64,000 nucleotides of DNA from Burkholderia sp. (GCA_031253835.1 JAIRVP010000001.1:1-64000), one strand, 5' to 3'. Positions 8,890-19,412 are shown, numbered from the stretch's first letter. A program made the numbers and translations. Notes: generated by a model not told the origin, from the sequence alone.

Positions 8890-9987
8890 ATGCAGATCCC
8901 CAACTGGGACAACCCCGTCGGCACCGACGGCTTCGAATTCATCGAATACACGGCACCGGACCCGAAAGCGCTCGGACAACTGTTCGAACGGATGGGTTTC
9001 ACCGCGATCGCGCGCCACCGCCACAAGGACGTGACGGTGTACCGCCAGGGCGACATCAACTTCATCATCAACGCCGAACCCGATTCGTTCGCGCAACGCT
9101 TCGCGCGCCTGCACGGCCCGTCGATCTGCGCAATCGCGTTCCGCGTGCAGGACGCCGCGAAGGCGTACCGGCATGCGCTCGACCTCGGCGCCTGGGGCTT
9201 CGACAACAAGACGGGCCCGATGGAGCTGAACATCCCGGCGATCAAGGGCATCGGCGATTCGCTGATCTACTTCGTCGACCGCTGGCGCGGCAAGAACGGC
9301 GCGCAGCCGGGCGCGATCGGCGACATCAGCATCTATGACGTCGACTTCGAGCCGATCGCCGGCGCGAACCCGAACCCGGTCGGCCACGGCCTCACGTACA
9401 TCGACCACCTGACGCACAACGTGCACCGCGGCCGCATGCAGGAATGGGCCGAGTTCTACGAGCGCCTGTTCAACTTCCGCGAAGTGCGTTACTTCGACAT
9501 CGAAGGCAAGGTGACGGGCGTGAAGTCGAAGGCGATGACGTCGCCGTGCGGCAAGATCCGCATCCCGATCAACGAGGAAGGCTCGGAAACGGCCGGCCAG
9601 ATCCAGGAATACCTCGACGCGTATCACGGCGAAGGGATCCAGCACATCGCGCTCGGCTCGAGCGACATCTACCAGGCGGTCGACGGCCTGCGCAGCAAGG
9701 AAGTGAAGCTGCTCGACACGATCGACACGTATTACGAACTGGTCGACCGCCGTGTGCCGAACCACGGCGAATCGCTGGACGAACTGAAGAAGCGCAAGAT
9801 CCTGATCGACGGCGCGCAAGACGACCTGCTGCTGCAGATCTTCACCGAGAACCAGATCGGGCCGATCTTCTTCGAGATCATCCAGCGCAAGGGCAACCAG
9901 GGCTTCGGGGAAGGCAACTTCAAGGCGCTGTTCGAATCGATCGAACTCGACCAGATCCGCCGCGGCGTCGTGCAGGACAAGGCCTGA
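8890..9987 (+). CDS. hpd: 4-hydroxyphenylpyruvate dioxygenase
   Basis: Converts 4-hydroxyphenylpyruvate to homogentisate in tyrosine breakdown. At 365 residues it is a normal bacterial HPPD with two vicinal-oxygen-chelate halves. The non-haem iron ligands are visible as His in YIDHLTHNV (about 170), His in IQHIALGS (about 250) and Glu in FFEIIQRKG (about 330). AGGAG at 8878-8882 fixes the ATG at 8890. It is monocistronic: a strong terminator follows and the AsnC gene is divergent. Confidence 0.96.
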   Translation: MQIPNWDNPVGTDGFEFIEYTAPDPKALGQLFERMGFTAIARHRHKDVTVYRQGDINFIINAEPDSFAQRFARLHGPSICAIAFRVQDAAKAYRHALDLGAWGFDNKTGPMELNIPAIKGIGDSLIYFVDRWRGKNGAQPGAIGDISIYDVDFEPIAGANPNPVGHGLTYIDHLTHNVHRGRMQEWAEFYERLFNFREVRYFDIEGKVTGVKSKAMTSPCGKIRIPINEEGSETAGQIQEYLDAYHGEGIQHIALGSSDIYQAVDGLRSKEVKLLDTIDTYYELVDRRVPNHGESLDELKKRKILIDGAQDDLLLQIFTENQIGPIFFEIIQRKGNQGFGEGNFKALFESIELDQIRRGVVQDKA

Positions 9988-10051
9988 CGCATCCGGCCGG
10001 CGGCAGCCCGGTGCAACCGGGCCGGCCGCGCGACCCGGCGGCACAAAGAAA

Positions 10052-10085
10052 AAGGGCGGGAATCCGAGGATTCCCGCCCTTTTTT
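10052..10085. terminator. bidirectional terminator between hpd and a small gene
   Basis: A perfect 14-bp stem (10052-10065 with 10068-10081) has an A-run on its left and a T-run on its right. It can end transcription from hpd (plus) and from the convergent small gene (minus). Confidence 0.9.
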
Positions 10086-10119
10086 CATTCCGGCGCGGCC
10101 TGCTGGCCGCGCGACCGGA

Positions 10120-10314
10120 TCAACGCGCGTTCGCCTTCGACACGACGGCGCGCTCGGCCGACGGCTGCGCGACGGCGTCCTGGGCCGGCACGATCTGACG
10201 CATCTGCGCGCCGGCTGCCGCCAGGGCGCTCGCGCCTTGCGCGTGCACCGGGCCGGTCATCGCGAAAAACGCGGCGGACACGATCAGGAAACTCTGGATA
10301 TGACGTGTGTTCAT
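10120..10314 (-). CDS. small secreted protein of unknown function
   Basis: A 64-residue protein with an N-terminal signal peptide (MNTRHIQSFLIVSAAFFAM, cleavage after VHAQ) and a mature part of only about 38 residues rich in Ala, Gln and Val. A near-consensus AGGAGG ribosome binding site lies five bases before the ATG at 10314, and a terminator lies downstream, so the gene is likely real. I do not recognise the family. It resembles the very short signal-peptide-bearing proteins common in Burkholderia, which are probably periplasmic. Confidence 0.7.
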   Translation of the reverse strand: MNTRHIQSFLIVSAAFFAMTGPVHAQGASALAAAGAQMRQIVPAQDAVAQPSAERAVVSKANAR

Positions 10315-10644
10315 TGCACCTCCTGTAAAACTGCCGGCGCCTCCCCGATTGCGTCGAAACGAACCCACGCGACCGGGCACCTCCGGCAGGCCGACAAGAT
10401 TAACGGCATTTGCCCGCAGAAGAACGCGGCTTTACATGCTTTTACATGATGTAACGCATCATCACGCCCTTTTTCCTGGTGCGCCGCCGCAATTTCACCC
10501 GGATTCCAACCGATGGCCGGCGGGTTTGCCCCAGTGCTACCATCGCTTAAAACCGGCGAATATGCCGGCCACTGCCGACGCGTCCACAAGATGCCCGAAG
10601 CAGTCGAGTTTTGGTGATCCCAAACTGGGTGGAGGAGACAGTTA
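10315..10644. other. intergenic region between divergent genes
   Basis: This must hold the promoters of the small secreted protein (minus) and of the large oxidoreductase (plus). TTTACATG occurs twice in succession around 10432-10447. I found no convincing -35/-10 pair. No gene is supported. Confidence 0.4.
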
Positions 10645-13600
10645 ATGAATGCCCCGCTAGACGCAGGCCAACGCGCGTCGCTAGAAGCCGCGCTGAAGTC
10701 CGTCACGCTAGATGACAAATACACGCTGGAACGCGGTCGCGCGTACATGAGCGGCATCCAGGCCCTCGTGCGCCTGCCGATGCTCCAGCAGGAACGCGAC
10801 CGCGCCGCCGGTCTCAATACGGCCGGCTTCATTTCCGGTTACCGCGGCTCGCCGCTCGGCGGCCTCGATCTGTCGCTCTGGAAAGCCAAGCAGCACCTGG
10901 CCGCCCACCAGATCGTCTTCCAGCCCGGCCTCAACGAAGATCTCGCCGCCACCGCCGTGTGGGGCTCGCAGCAGGTGAACCTGTATCCCGGCGCGAAGCA
11001 CGACGGCGTGTTCGGCATGTGGTACGGCAAGGGCCCGGGCGTCGACCGCACCGGCGACGTCTTCAAGCACGCGAACTCGGCCGGCTCGTCGCGGCACGGC
11101 GGCGTGCTGGTGCTCGCCGGCGACGACCACGCGGCGAAATCGTCGACGCTCGCGCACCAGTCCGAGCACATCTTCAAGGCCTGCGGGCTGCCCGTGCTGT
11201 TCCCGTCCAACGTGCAGGAATATCTCGACTTCGGCCTGCACGGGTGGGCGATGAGCCGCTATTCGGGCCTGTGGGTCGCGCTCAAGTGCGTGACGGACGT
11301 CGTCGAATCGTCGGCGTCGGTCGACATCGACCCGCATCGCACCGAGATCGTGCTGCCAACCGACTTCATCGTGCCGGACGGCGGGCTGAACATCCGCTGG
11401 CCCGACCCGCCGCTCGTGCAGGAAGCGCGGCTGCTCGACTACAAGTGGTACGCGGCGCTCGCCTACGTGCGTGCGAACAAGCTCGACCGGATCGAGATCG
11501 ATTCGCCGAGCGCGCGCTTCGGGATCATGACGGGCGGCAAGGCGTACCTCGACGTGCGCCAGGCGCTGACCGACCTCGGCCTCGACGACGACACCTGCGC
11601 GCGGATCGGCATCCGGCTCTACAAGGTCGGCTGCGTGTGGCCGCTCGAAGCGCAGGGCGCGCAGGCGTTCGCACGCGGCCTCGATGAAATCCTCGTCGTC
11701 GAGGAAAAGCGCCAGATCCTCGAATACGCGATCAAGGAAGAGCTGTACAACTGGCCGGACGGCCAGCGGCCGCGCGTGTTCGGCAAGTTCGACGAGAAGG
11801 ACGGCGCCGGCGGCGAATGGTCGGTGCCGATGGGCAACTGGCTGCTGCCCGCGCACTATGAACTGTCGCCCGCGATCATCGCGAAGGCGATCGCGACGCG
11901 CCTCGAGAAGTTCGAGCTGCCGTCCGACGTGCGTGCGCGCATCGCCGCGCGGCTCGCGGTGATCAACGCGAAGGAAATGGCGCTCGCGAAGCCGCACGTG
12001 CAGACCGAACGCAAGCCGTGGTTCTGCTCGGGCTGCCCGCACAACACGTCGACCAACGTGCCGGAAGGCTCGCGCGCGATCGCCGGCATCGGCTGCCACT
12101 ACATGACCGTGTGGATGGACCGCAGCACGAGCACCTTCAGCCAGATGGGCGGCGAAGGCGTGCCGTGGATCGGCCAGGCGCCGTTCACGGACGAGAAGCA
12201 CGTGTTCGCGAACCTCGGCGACGGCACCTACTTCCACTCGGGCCTGCTGGCCGTGCGCGCGGCGATCTCGTCGAAGGCGAACATCACCTACAAGATCCTC
12301 TACAACGACGCCGTCGCGATGACGGGCGGCCAGCCGGTCGACGGCGTGCTGACGGTGCCGCAGATCACGCACCAGCTCGCGTCCGAAGGCGCGAAGAAGA
12401 TCGTGATCGTCACCGACGAGCCGGAGAAGTACGACAGCCAGAAGGCGCTGCTCGCGCCGGGCGTGACGATCCATCACCGCGACCAGCTCGACGACGTGCA
12501 GCGCGAGCTGCGCGAGATCGAAGGCACGACGATCCTGATCTACGACCAGACCTGCGCGACCGAGAAGCGCCGCCGCCGCAAGCGCGGCACGTATCCGGAT
12601 CCTGCGAAGCGCGTCGTGATCAACGACGCGGTGTGCGAAGGCTGCGGCGACTGCTCGGTGCAGTCGAACTGCCTGTCGGTCGAGCCGCTGGAAACCGAAT
12701 TCGGCACGAAGCGCCAGATCAACCAGTCGAGCTGCAACAAGGACTTCTCGTGCGTGAAGGGCTTCTGCCCGAGCTTCGTCACGGTCGAGGGCGGCCAGCT
12801 GAAGAAGCCGAAGGCCGTATCGGTCGACGGCAACGCGCTGCCGCCGATCCCGGAACCGACGCTGCCCGACATCGACCGCGCGTACGGCGTGCTCGTCACG
12901 GGCGTCGGCGGTACGGGCGTCGTCACGATCGGCGCGCTGCTCGGGATGGCCGCGCACCTGGAGAACAAGGGCGTGACCGTGCTCGACGTCACCGGCCTCG
13001 CGCAGAAAGGCGGCGCCGTGATGAGCCACGTGCAGATCTCGCACGCGCCGACCGACATCCACGCAACGCGGATCGCGATGGGCGAAGCCGATCTCGTGAT
13101 CGGCTGCGATGCGATCGTCACGGCCGGCGACGAGTGCACGTCGCGGATGCGGCACGACACGACGCGCGTGGTCGTCAACAGTGCACAGACGCCGACCGCC
13201 GAGTTCATCAAGAACCCGAACTGGGCGTTCCCGGGCCTGTCCGCGGAGAACGACATCCGCGCGGCGGCAGGCGAAGCCGTCGACTTCATCGACGCGAACC
13301 GCTTCGCGGTCGCGCTGCTCGGCGACGCGATCTACACGAACCCGTTCGTGCTCGGCTACGCGTGGCAGAAAGGCTGGCTGCCGCTCACGCTCGCGTCGCT
13401 CGAACGCGCGATCGAGCTGAATGCGGTGTCGGTCGAGAAGAACCGCGCGGCGTTCGACTGGGGCCGCCGTGCCGCGCACGACCTGGCCAGCGTGAAGCAG
13501 GCCGCGGCCGGCGACGCACGCCCCGCGCAAGGCGCCACGGTAATCGCGCTGCATACGAAGAAGGCGGTCGACGCGTTGATCGCGAAGCGCGTGGAATTCC

Positions 13601-14235
13601 TCACTGCGTACCAGAACGCCGCGTATGCATCGCGCTATGCGGCGTTCGTCGACCAGGTGCGCGCCGCCGAGCGCGCGCTGGCCGACGGCGACACGGTGCA
13701 GGAGCAGCTGACCGAAGCGGTCGCGCGCAACCTGTTCAAGCTGATGGCGTACAAGGACGAGTACGAGGTCGCGCGGCTGCAGTCCGACCCTGCGTTCCTC
13801 GCGCGCCTGACCGCGCAGTTCGAAGGCGACTGGAAGCTGAAATTCCACCTCGCGCCGCCGCTGTTCGCGAAGACGGACGCCCACGGCCATCTCGTGAAGA
13901 AGGCGTACGGCCCGTGGATGATGTCGGCGTTCCGGCTGCTCGCAAAGGCGAAGTTCCTGCGCGGCACGGGGCTCGACCCGTTCGGCCGCACCGAGGAGCG
14001 CCGCACCGAGCGTGCGCTGATCGGCGAGTACGAAGCGCTGATCGGCGAGGTGATGGCCAAGCTGAACGCGGCCAACCGCCCGCTCGCGCTCGAGCTCGCG
14101 GCGCTGCCGGACGGCATTCGCGGCTACGGCCACGTGAAGGAGAACAACCTGCGCGCGGTACGCCAGAAGTGGAACACGCTGCTCGCGAAGTGGCGTTCGC
14201 CGGCCGGCGGCCAGTCGCACCAGCAGGTCGCGTAA
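10645..14235 (+). CDS. fused indolepyruvate ferredoxin oxidoreductase
   Basis: A 1196-residue single-chain 2-oxoacid:acceptor oxidoreductase of the IorAB type. It oxidatively decarboxylates aryl pyruvates such as indolepyruvate or phenylpyruvate to the aryl-acetyl-CoA. The N-terminal pyrimidine domain contains GYRGSPLGGLD (about residue 67). A thiamine-diphosphate region follows CSGCPHNTS (about 461). A cluster-binding CEGCGDCSVQSNC (from about 664) lies mid-chain, and the gamma-type domain begins at VTGVGGTGVVTIG (about 752). GGAGGAG precedes the ATG. With phenylpyruvate as substrate the product would be phenylacetyl-CoA, which fits the nearby paa operon. That coupling is inference. Confidence 0.9.
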   Translation: MNAPLDAGQRASLEAALKSVTLDDKYTLERGRAYMSGIQALVRLPMLQQERDRAAGLNTAGFISGYRGSPLGGLDLSLWKAKQHLAAHQIVFQPGLNEDLAATAVWGSQQVNLYPGAKHDGVFGMWYGKGPGVDRTGDVFKHANSAGSSRHGGVLVLAGDDHAAKSSTLAHQSEHIFKACGLPVLFPSNVQEYLDFGLHGWAMSRYSGLWVALKCVTDVVESSASVDIDPHRTEIVLPTDFIVPDGGLNIRWPDPPLVQEARLLDYKWYAALAYVRANKLDRIEIDSPSARFGIMTGGKAYLDVRQALTDLGLDDDTCARIGIRLYKVGCVWPLEAQGAQAFARGLDEILVVEEKRQILEYAIKEELYNWPDGQRPRVFGKFDEKDGAGGEWSVPMGNWLLPAHYELSPAIIAKAIATRLEKFELPSDVRARIAARLAVINAKEMALAKPHVQTERKPWFCSGCPHNTSTNVPEGSRAIAGIGCHYMTVWMDRSTSTFSQMGGEGVPWIGQAPFTDEKHVFANLGDGTYFHSGLLAVRAAISSKANITYKILYNDAVAMTGGQPVDGVLTVPQITHQLASEGAKKIVIVTDEPEKYDSQKALLAPGVTIHHRDQLDDVQRELREIEGTTILIYDQTCATEKRRRRKRGTYPDPAKRVVINDAVCEGCGDCSVQSNCLSVEPLETEFGTKRQINQSSCNKDFSCVKGFCPSFVTVEGGQLKKPKAVSVDGNALPPIPEPTLPDIDRAYGVLVTGVGGTGVVTIGALLGMAAHLENKGVTVLDVTGLAQKGGAVMSHVQISHAPTDIHATRIAMGEADLVIGCDAIVTAGDECTSRMRHDTTRVVVNSAQTPTAEFIKNPNWAFPGLSAENDIRAAAGEAVDFIDANRFAVALLGDAIYTNPFVLGYAWQKGWLPLTLASLERAIELNAVSVEKNRAAFDWGRRAAHDLASVKQAAAGDARPAQGATVIALHTKKAVDALIAKRVEFLTAYQNAAYASRYAAFVDQVRAAERALADGDTVQEQLTEAVARNLFKLMAYKDEYEVARLQSDPAFLARLTAQFEGDWKLKFHLAPPLFAKTDAHGHLVKKAYGPWMMSAFRLLAKAKFLRGTGLDPFGRTEERRTERALIGEYEALIGEVMAKLNAANRPLALELAALPDGIRGYGHVKENNLRAVRQKWNTLLAKWRSPAGGQSHQQVA

Positions 14236-14308
14236 CGGTACGCGGCGGGCGAGGCGTTCGCGGTCAGGACGCGCCGCCCGCGCCGCCAGTCTCGGTTCAC
14301 GCAAAAAA

Positions 14309-14342
14309 AACGCCACGGAACGCGGGTTCCGTGGCGTTTTTC
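14309..14342. terminator. bidirectional terminator between iorAB and maeB
   Basis: A 12-bp perfect stem (14309-14320 with 14327-14338, loop CGCGGG) is flanked by an A-run on the left and T-run on the right, between two convergent genes. Confidence 0.92.
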
Positions 14343-14382
14343 ATTGCGCCGCGCGTTGAGCGCGGCACACGCGGGCGTGGAC

Positions 14383-16653
14383 TTACTTCGTGTTCACGTT
14401 CGCGGCGGCAACCGCCGTCATGTTGATGATCCGGCGCACGGTCGCAGCCGGCGTCAGGATGTGGACCGGCTTCGCTGCGCCGAGCAGGAACGGGCCGACC
14501 GTCACGCCTTCGCCGCCGACCATCTTCAGCAGGTTGTACGCGATGTTCGCCGCTTCGACGTTCGGCATGATCAGCAGGTTCGCTTCGCCCGACAGCGTCG
14601 TGCCCGGGAACGCCTGCTTGCGGATCACTTCCGACAGCGCCGCGTCGCCGTGCATTTCACCGTCGACTTCCAGGTTCGGTGCACGTTCGGCGATCAGCGT
14701 GCGGGCCTCGGCCATCCGGCGCGACGACGCCGACGGCGCGCTGCCGAAGTTCGAGTTCGACAGCAGCGCGGCCTTCGGCGCGATGCCGAAGCGCTCGATC
14801 TCGGCCGCGGCCTGGATCGTCATGTCGGCGAGCTGTTCGGCGCTCGGCAGTTCGTTCACGTACGTGTCGCACACGAACAGGTTGCGGCCCGGCAGCATCA
14901 GCAGGTTCATCGCGGCGAAATGCTCGGCGCCCTTCGCGCGGCCCAGCACCTGCTCGATGAACTTCAGGTGGCTGTGGAACGTGTCGATCATCCCGCAGAT
15001 CATCCCGTCCGCATCGCCCAGGTGCACGAGCATCGCGCCGATCAGCGTGTTGAACTTGCGCATCGCGGCCTTCGCGACTTCCGGCGTCACGCCGTCGCGC
15101 GCACCGATCTCCTGATACGCCTGCCAGTAGCGGTGGTAGCGCGCGTCGTCTTCCGGATCGACGATTTCGAAATCGACGCCGGCCTTCAGCTTCGAGCCGA
15201 TCTTCTGCAGCCGCATGTCGACGACCGACGGACGGCCGACGATGATCGGCTTCGCGATCTTTTCCTGCAGCACGAACTGCGCGGCGCGCAGCACGCGCTC
15301 GTCCTCGCCCTCGGCGAACACGATGCGGGCCTGCTTCTGCTTCGCGGTCGCGAACACCGGGCGCATCACCATGCCGGTGCGGTAGACGGTCGCGCCGAGC
15401 TGCTCGCGGTATGCATCCATGTCCTGGATCGGACGCGTGGCGACGCCCGAATCCATCGCGGCTTGCGCGACGGCCGGCGCGATCTTGATGATCAGGCGCG
15501 GGTCGAACGGCTTCGGAATCAGGTAATCCGGCCCGAATTCGAGCGAGTGGCCTTCATACGCCTTCGCGACTTCCTCGCTCTGGTCGGTTTCCTCGGCCAG
15601 CTCGGCGATCGCGCGCACGCACGCGAGCTTCATTTCTTCCGTGATCGTCGTCGCGCCGACGTCGAGCGCGCCGCGGAAGATGAACGGGAAGCACAGCACG
15701 TTGTTGACCTGGTTCGGGTAGTCCGAACGGCCGGTCGCGACGATCGCGTCCGGGCGCACGGCCTTCGCGTCTTCCGGGCGGATTTCCGGTTCCGGGTTCG
15801 CGAGCGCCAGGATCAGCGGCTTGTCGCCCATCGTCTTGACCATGTCCTGCTTCAGCACGCCCGCGCTCGAGCAGCCGAGGAACACGTCCGCGCCGACGAT
15901 CGCGTCGGCGAGCGTGCGCGCGTCGGTGGTCGCCGCATAGCGCTGCTTCGACGGGTCGAGGTTGCCGCGCCCTTCGTAGATCACGCCCTTCGAATCGGCG
16001 ACGAGGATGTTCGACTTCGTCAGGCCGAGGTTCACCAGCAGGTCCAGACACGCGATGGCCGCGGCGCCGGCGCCCGAGCACACGAGCTTCACTTCGGACA
16101 GCTTCTTGCCGACGACCTTCAGGCCGTTCAGGATCGCGGCCGACGCGATGATCGCGGTGCCGTGCTGGTCATCGTGGAAGACGGGGATCTTCATGCGCTC
16201 GCGCAGCTTCTGCTCGATGTAGAAGCATTCCGGCGCCTTGATGTCCTCGAGGTTGATGCCGCCGAGCGTCGGCTCGAGCATCGCGATCGCCTCGACGAGC
16301 TTGTCCGGGTCGGTTTCCGACAGTTCGATGTCGAACACGTCGATGCCCGCGAATTTCTTGAACAGGCAGCCCTTGCCTTCCATCACCGGCTTCGACGCGA
16401 GCGGGCCGATGTTGCCGAGGCCGAGCACCGCGGTGCCGTTCGTCACGACGCCGACGAGGTTGCCGCGCGACGTGTACTTCTGCGCGTCGAGCGGCTCGTC
16501 GAAGATCGCCATGCACGCAGCGGCGACGCCCGGCGAATACGCGAGCGACAGATCGAGCTGGTTCGACAGCGGCTTGGTCGGGGTGACCGAAATCTTGCCG
16601 GGTTTCGGGTTCTGGTGATAAGCGAGAGCGGCCTGCTTCAGTTGTTCGTCCAT
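14383..16653 (-). CDS. maeB: NADP-dependent malic enzyme with PTA-like domain
   Basis: Oxidative decarboxylation of malate to pyruvate with NADP. The 756-residue length is that of the large bacterial form. The N-terminal malic domain (about residues 1-160: [33 protein letters not shown]) is followed by an NAD(P) Rossmann domain ([15 protein letters not shown]). From about residue 430 comes a phosphotransacetylase-like domain, usually regulatory and binding acetyl-CoA. AGGT precedes the ATG. It is convergent with iorAB and divergent from pyrE. Confidence 0.96.
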   Translation of the reverse strand: MDEQLKQAALAYHQNPKPGKISVTPTKPLSNQLDLSLAYSPGVAAACMAIFDEPLDAQKYTSRGNLVGVVTNGTAVLGLGNIGPLASKPVMEGKGCLFKKFAGIDVFDIELSETDPDKLVEAIAMLEPTLGGINLEDIKAPECFYIEQKLRERMKIPVFHDDQHGTAIIASAAILNGLKVVGKKLSEVKLVCSGAGAAAIACLDLLVNLGLTKSNILVADSKGVIYEGRGNLDPSKQRYAATTDARTLADAIVGADVFLGCSSAGVLKQDMVKTMGDKPLILALANPEPEIRPEDAKAVRPDAIVATGRSDYPNQVNNVLCFPFIFRGALDVGATTITEEMKLACVRAIAELAEETDQSEEVAKAYEGHSLEFGPDYLIPKPFDPRLIIKIAPAVAQAAMDSGVATRPIQDMDAYREQLGATVYRTGMVMRPVFATAKQKQARIVFAEGEDERVLRAAQFVLQEKIAKPIIVGRPSVVDMRLQKIGSKLKAGVDFEIVDPEDDARYHRYWQAYQEIGARDGVTPEVAKAAMRKFNTLIGAMLVHLGDADGMICGMIDTFHSHLKFIEQVLGRAKGAEHFAAMNLLMLPGRNLFVCDTYVNELPSAEQLADMTIQAAAEIERFGIAPKAALLSNSNFGSAPSASSRRMAEARTLIAERAPNLEVDGEMHGDAALSEVIRKQAFPGTTLSGEANLLIMPNVEAANIAYNLLKMVGGEGVTVGPFLLGAAKPVHILTPAATVRRIINMTAVAAANVNTK

Positions 16654-17113
16654 GATTGACCTGCGAGAGACATGCGAAATATTGACGGCTCAGTACACAG
16701 CACCTTCAGCCGCGTCTGCTTGAATCGAGGGGATGGTCGACTGCGAGACGGCACGCGACGCGCCGGGTCGGCACGCCATCGAACCTTGGCGGGTGGCAAG
16801 AGGAAAGTACAAAGTACTGAACGATTTCTAAGGGTCGCCTAGTGTACACCCCCTAAATGACGTCCGTTGGTGCAGCGCCGCATCCCTGGCATCAGCGTCG
16901 GGCTGGTCGCGCCCCGTTTGTTTCGCCGGTGGTGAGCGGCGGCGCGAACCTGCGCGAATTCCGCCGAAAACCGGCCTGAATCGGGTAAAATAGCGGGCTA
17001 CGCGCGCAGCGATGCGATTGGCCCTCCGATCGCGCCCCGGCCCCCTGGGCAGGTTCCCCTTGCTGCGCCACCGGGCCCGCGCCCGATCCTCGCTCATCAC
17101 CCAAGGAATGCCC
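16654..17113. other. maeB-pyrE divergent promoter region
   Basis: A 460-base region with no gene. A TAAAAT at 16986-16991 is a likely pyrE -10, giving a roughly 115-base GC-rich leader. A small dyad, AGTAC-AAA-GTACT (16806-16818), lies on the maeB side near a possible minus -10 (TACACT, complement of 16843-16848). No riboswitch was recognised. Confidence 0.4.
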
Positions 17114-17800
17114 ATGACAGGCTACGATCGTCAGTCGATCTCGGATACGACCGCCAAAATCCTGCTCGAAGTGCAGGCGGTGCACTTCAACGCCGAAAAA
17201 CCGTTCATCTTCACGTCCGGCTGGGCAAGCCCCGTCTATATCGACTGCCGCAAGCTGATCTCGTACCCGCGCGTGCGCCGGGCGCTGATGGAAATGGCGG
17301 AAACGACGATCACGCGCGACATCGGCTTCGAGCAGATCGACGCGGTGGCGGGCGGCGAGACGGCCGGCATCCCGTTCGCGGCCTGGATCGCGGACCGGAT
17401 GATGGTGCCGATGCAGTACGTGCGCAAGAAGCCGAAGGGTTTCGGCCGCAACGCGCAGATCGAAGGCCATCTGGAAGAAGGCTCGCGCGTGCTGCTGGTG
17501 GAAGACCTGACGACCGACAGCCGCAGCAAGATCAACTTCGTCAACGCGCTGCGCACCGCGGGCGCGACGGTGAACCACTGCTTCGTGCTGTTCCACTACG
17601 ACATCTTCAAGGAAAGCGTGTCGGTCCTGAAGGACATCGACGTCGACCTGCATGCACTGGCGACGTGGTGGGACGTGCTGCGCGTCGCGAAGGCATCGGG
17701 CTACTTCGAAACGAAGACGCTCGACGAGGTCGAGAAATTCCTGCACGCGCCGGCCGAGTGGTCGGCTGCGCACGGCGGCGCGACGGCCCCGAAGGAATGA
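17114..17800 (+). CDS. pyrE: orotate phosphoribosyltransferase
   Basis: Joins orotate and PRPP to give OMP in pyrimidine synthesis. It has 228 residues. The PRPP-binding motif reads [11 protein letters not shown] (about residues 127-137), followed by the family loop [10 protein letters not shown] (about 101-110) upstream. AAGGA at 17103-17107 directly abuts an ATG at 17108 but is six bases from the ATG at 17114, so the second ATG is the start. A strong terminator follows. Confidence 0.95.
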   Translation: MTGYDRQSISDTTAKILLEVQAVHFNAEKPFIFTSGWASPVYIDCRKLISYPRVRRALMEMAETTITRDIGFEQIDAVAGGETAGIPFAAWIADRMMVPMQYVRKKPKGFGRNAQIEGHLEEGSRVLLVEDLTTDSRSKINFVNALRTAGATVNHCFVLFHYDIFKESVSVLKDIDVDLHALATWWDVLRVAKASGYFETKTLDEVEKFLHAPAEWSAAHGGATAPKE

Positions 17801-17839
17801 CGCCGCGCCGGCACGCATGCCGGCGTCCTGGCTGAAAAG

Positions 17840-17869
17840 CCGCCCGCTTGATCGCGGGCGGTTTTTTTT
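17840..17869 (+). terminator. pyrE terminator
   Basis: An 8-bp GC stem (17840-17847 with 17854-17861) is followed by eight T residues. Confidence 0.92.
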
Positions 17870-18050
17870 CGTCCGTCGGGCCGTGGTCGATCCGCACGAT
17901 GACCGAACGCAATCGCGGGTTCCGGTGTGCGTCGCTCATCGAACCCTAATGCTAGACTTCAACCATCGCCGCCATCAGCTGCGCGGGCAACGCACAACGC
18001 CAACTACGCCGGGAGCATCGGCCCGGCCCACGTGACGGGAGAAGCGCCAT

Positions 18051-18647
18051 ATGCGTGTGGATCGCCGGATCACTCCGCCTGCGCCATCAGGTTGCCCGTC
18101 TCCGTCCATCCTCTTCGTCCTCGTCTGCGCCGCCGTGTTCGCGGCGCTGCCCGCGCATGCGGAAAGCCCGTTCACCGTGACGAGCGACGACCTGACGCCC
18201 GGCGGGCGCGTACACGCCGCGAACGTGTTCGACCGCGGCGACTGCAAGGGCGCGAACCGCTCGCCGCAGCTCACCTGGCACAACCCGCCGCCCGGCACGC
18301 GCAGCTACGCGGTCACGATCTTCGATCCCGACGCGCCCGGCCACGGCTGGTGGCACTGGGCCGTCGCGGGCATCCCGGCCACCGTCACGAGCCTGCCCGC
18401 CGACGCGAGCGCGTCCGGCTTCCTGCGCCGCGTCGGCGCGAGCGAGGCGCGCAACGACTTCGGGATCGACGGCTACGGCGGCCCGTGCCCGCCGCCCGGC
18501 AAGCCGCACCGCTACGTGATCACCGTCTACGCGCTGAAAGGCACCGACCTGCGCGTGTCGCAGGGCCGCCCCGCGCCGATGTTCGAGCACGAGATCGGCA
18601 CGCTGGCGATCGGCACCGCGCAACTCACGGTCAACTACGGGCAGTAG
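18051..18647 (+). CDS. YbhB/YbcL-type PEBP-like secreted protein
   Basis: A 198-residue phosphatidylethanolamine-binding-like protein (Raf kinase inhibitor-like family). The signal peptide spans roughly residues 1-40, ending in PAHA-E. The ligand-pocket motif FDPDAPGHGWWHW and the later DFGIDGYGGPCPP-type segment are family hallmarks. Bacterial members are probably periplasmic or cytoplasmic and their ligand is not firmly known. GGGAGAA lies upstream of the ATG. It is single, with no obvious partner. Confidence 0.85.
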   Translation: MRVDRRITPPAPSGCPSPSILFVLVCAAVFAALPAHAESPFTVTSDDLTPGGRVHAANVFDRGDCKGANRSPQLTWHNPPPGTRSYAVTIFDPDAPGHGWWHWAVAGIPATVTSLPADASASGFLRRVGASEARNDFGIDGYGGPCPPPGKPHRYVITVYALKGTDLRVSQGRPAPMFEHEIGTLAIGTAQLTVNYGQ

Positions 18648-18839
18648 CGCGGGCCGCGATTGCCGGCCGCCGGGAATGTCGGTGCGCCGCCTGCGCGCGT
18701 TTTCCCGTCATTTCGGCTTGCTAGACTCGTTGTCACCGGACGCGGCGCCACGCCGCGCATCCGTCGCGCCGCCCGCCGGCGACGCGTGACGCGGCGAGCC
18801 TGCGGTCCGCCGTTCCCGTCCCTTTCCGGAGAACGCTTC

Positions 18840-19412
18840 ATGTCGAACATCGTCATCGTCTATCACAGCGGCTACGGTCACACGCAGAAACTGGCCGAGG
18901 CCGTGCATGCCGGCGCGCAGGACGCCGGCGCGAACGTGCGCCTGATCGCCGTCGGCGACCTCGACGACGCGGGCTGGGCCGCGCTCGACGCGGCCGACGC
19001 GATCGTCTTCGGCGCGCCGACCTACATGGGCGGCCCGTCGGCGCAGTTCAAGCAATTCGCCGATGCCACGTCGAAAGCGTGGTTCACGCAGAAGTGGAAG
19101 GACAAGATCGCCGCGGGCTTCACGAACTCCGCGACGATGAACGGCGACAAGTTCTCGACGATTCAATATTTCGTCACGCTGGCGATGCAGCATGGGATGG
19201 TGTGGGTCGGCACGAGCCTGATGCCGGCCAACTCGAAGGCGGCCACGCGCAACGACATCAACTATCTCGGCGGCTCCACGGGCCTGCTCGCGCAATCGCC
19301 GGCCGATGCGACGCCCGACGAAGGCCCGCTGCCGGGCGACCTCGAGACCGGCAAGGCGTTCGGTCGGCGCGTGGCCGAAGCAACCGCGCGCTGGGACGCC
19401 GGCGCCCGCTGA
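18840..19412 (+). CDS. WrbA-like flavodoxin-fold NAD(P)H oxidoreductase
   Basis: A 190-residue flavodoxin-fold protein. The FMN phosphate loop is YHSGYGHTQKLAE (residues 8-20) and the next FMN contact is FGAPTYMGGPSAQ (about 60-72). This fits the WrbA/NAD(P)H:quinone oxidoreductase group, but the sequence diverges from canonical WrbA, so no symbol is given. GGAGAA precedes the ATG. A terminator closes the transcript. Confidence 0.85.
   Translation: MSNIVIVYHSGYGHTQKLAEAVHAGAQDAGANVRLIAVGDLDDAGWAALDAADAIVFGAPTYMGGPSAQFKQFADATSKAWFTQKWKDKIAAGFTNSATMNGDKFSTIQYFVTLAMQHGMVWVGTSLMPANSKAATRNDINYLGGSTGLLAQSPADATPDEGPLPGDLETGKAFGRRVAEATARWDAGAR

Noticed and set aside
10708..14316. 1202-codon minus frame over the oxidoreductase gene
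   Set aside because: Extremely long but purely antisense; composition is Arg/His/Val-rich with no motif, while the plus frame has full IorAB motifs.
14344..16659. 771-codon plus frame over maeB
   Set aside because: Antisense shadow of a highly conserved malic enzyme.
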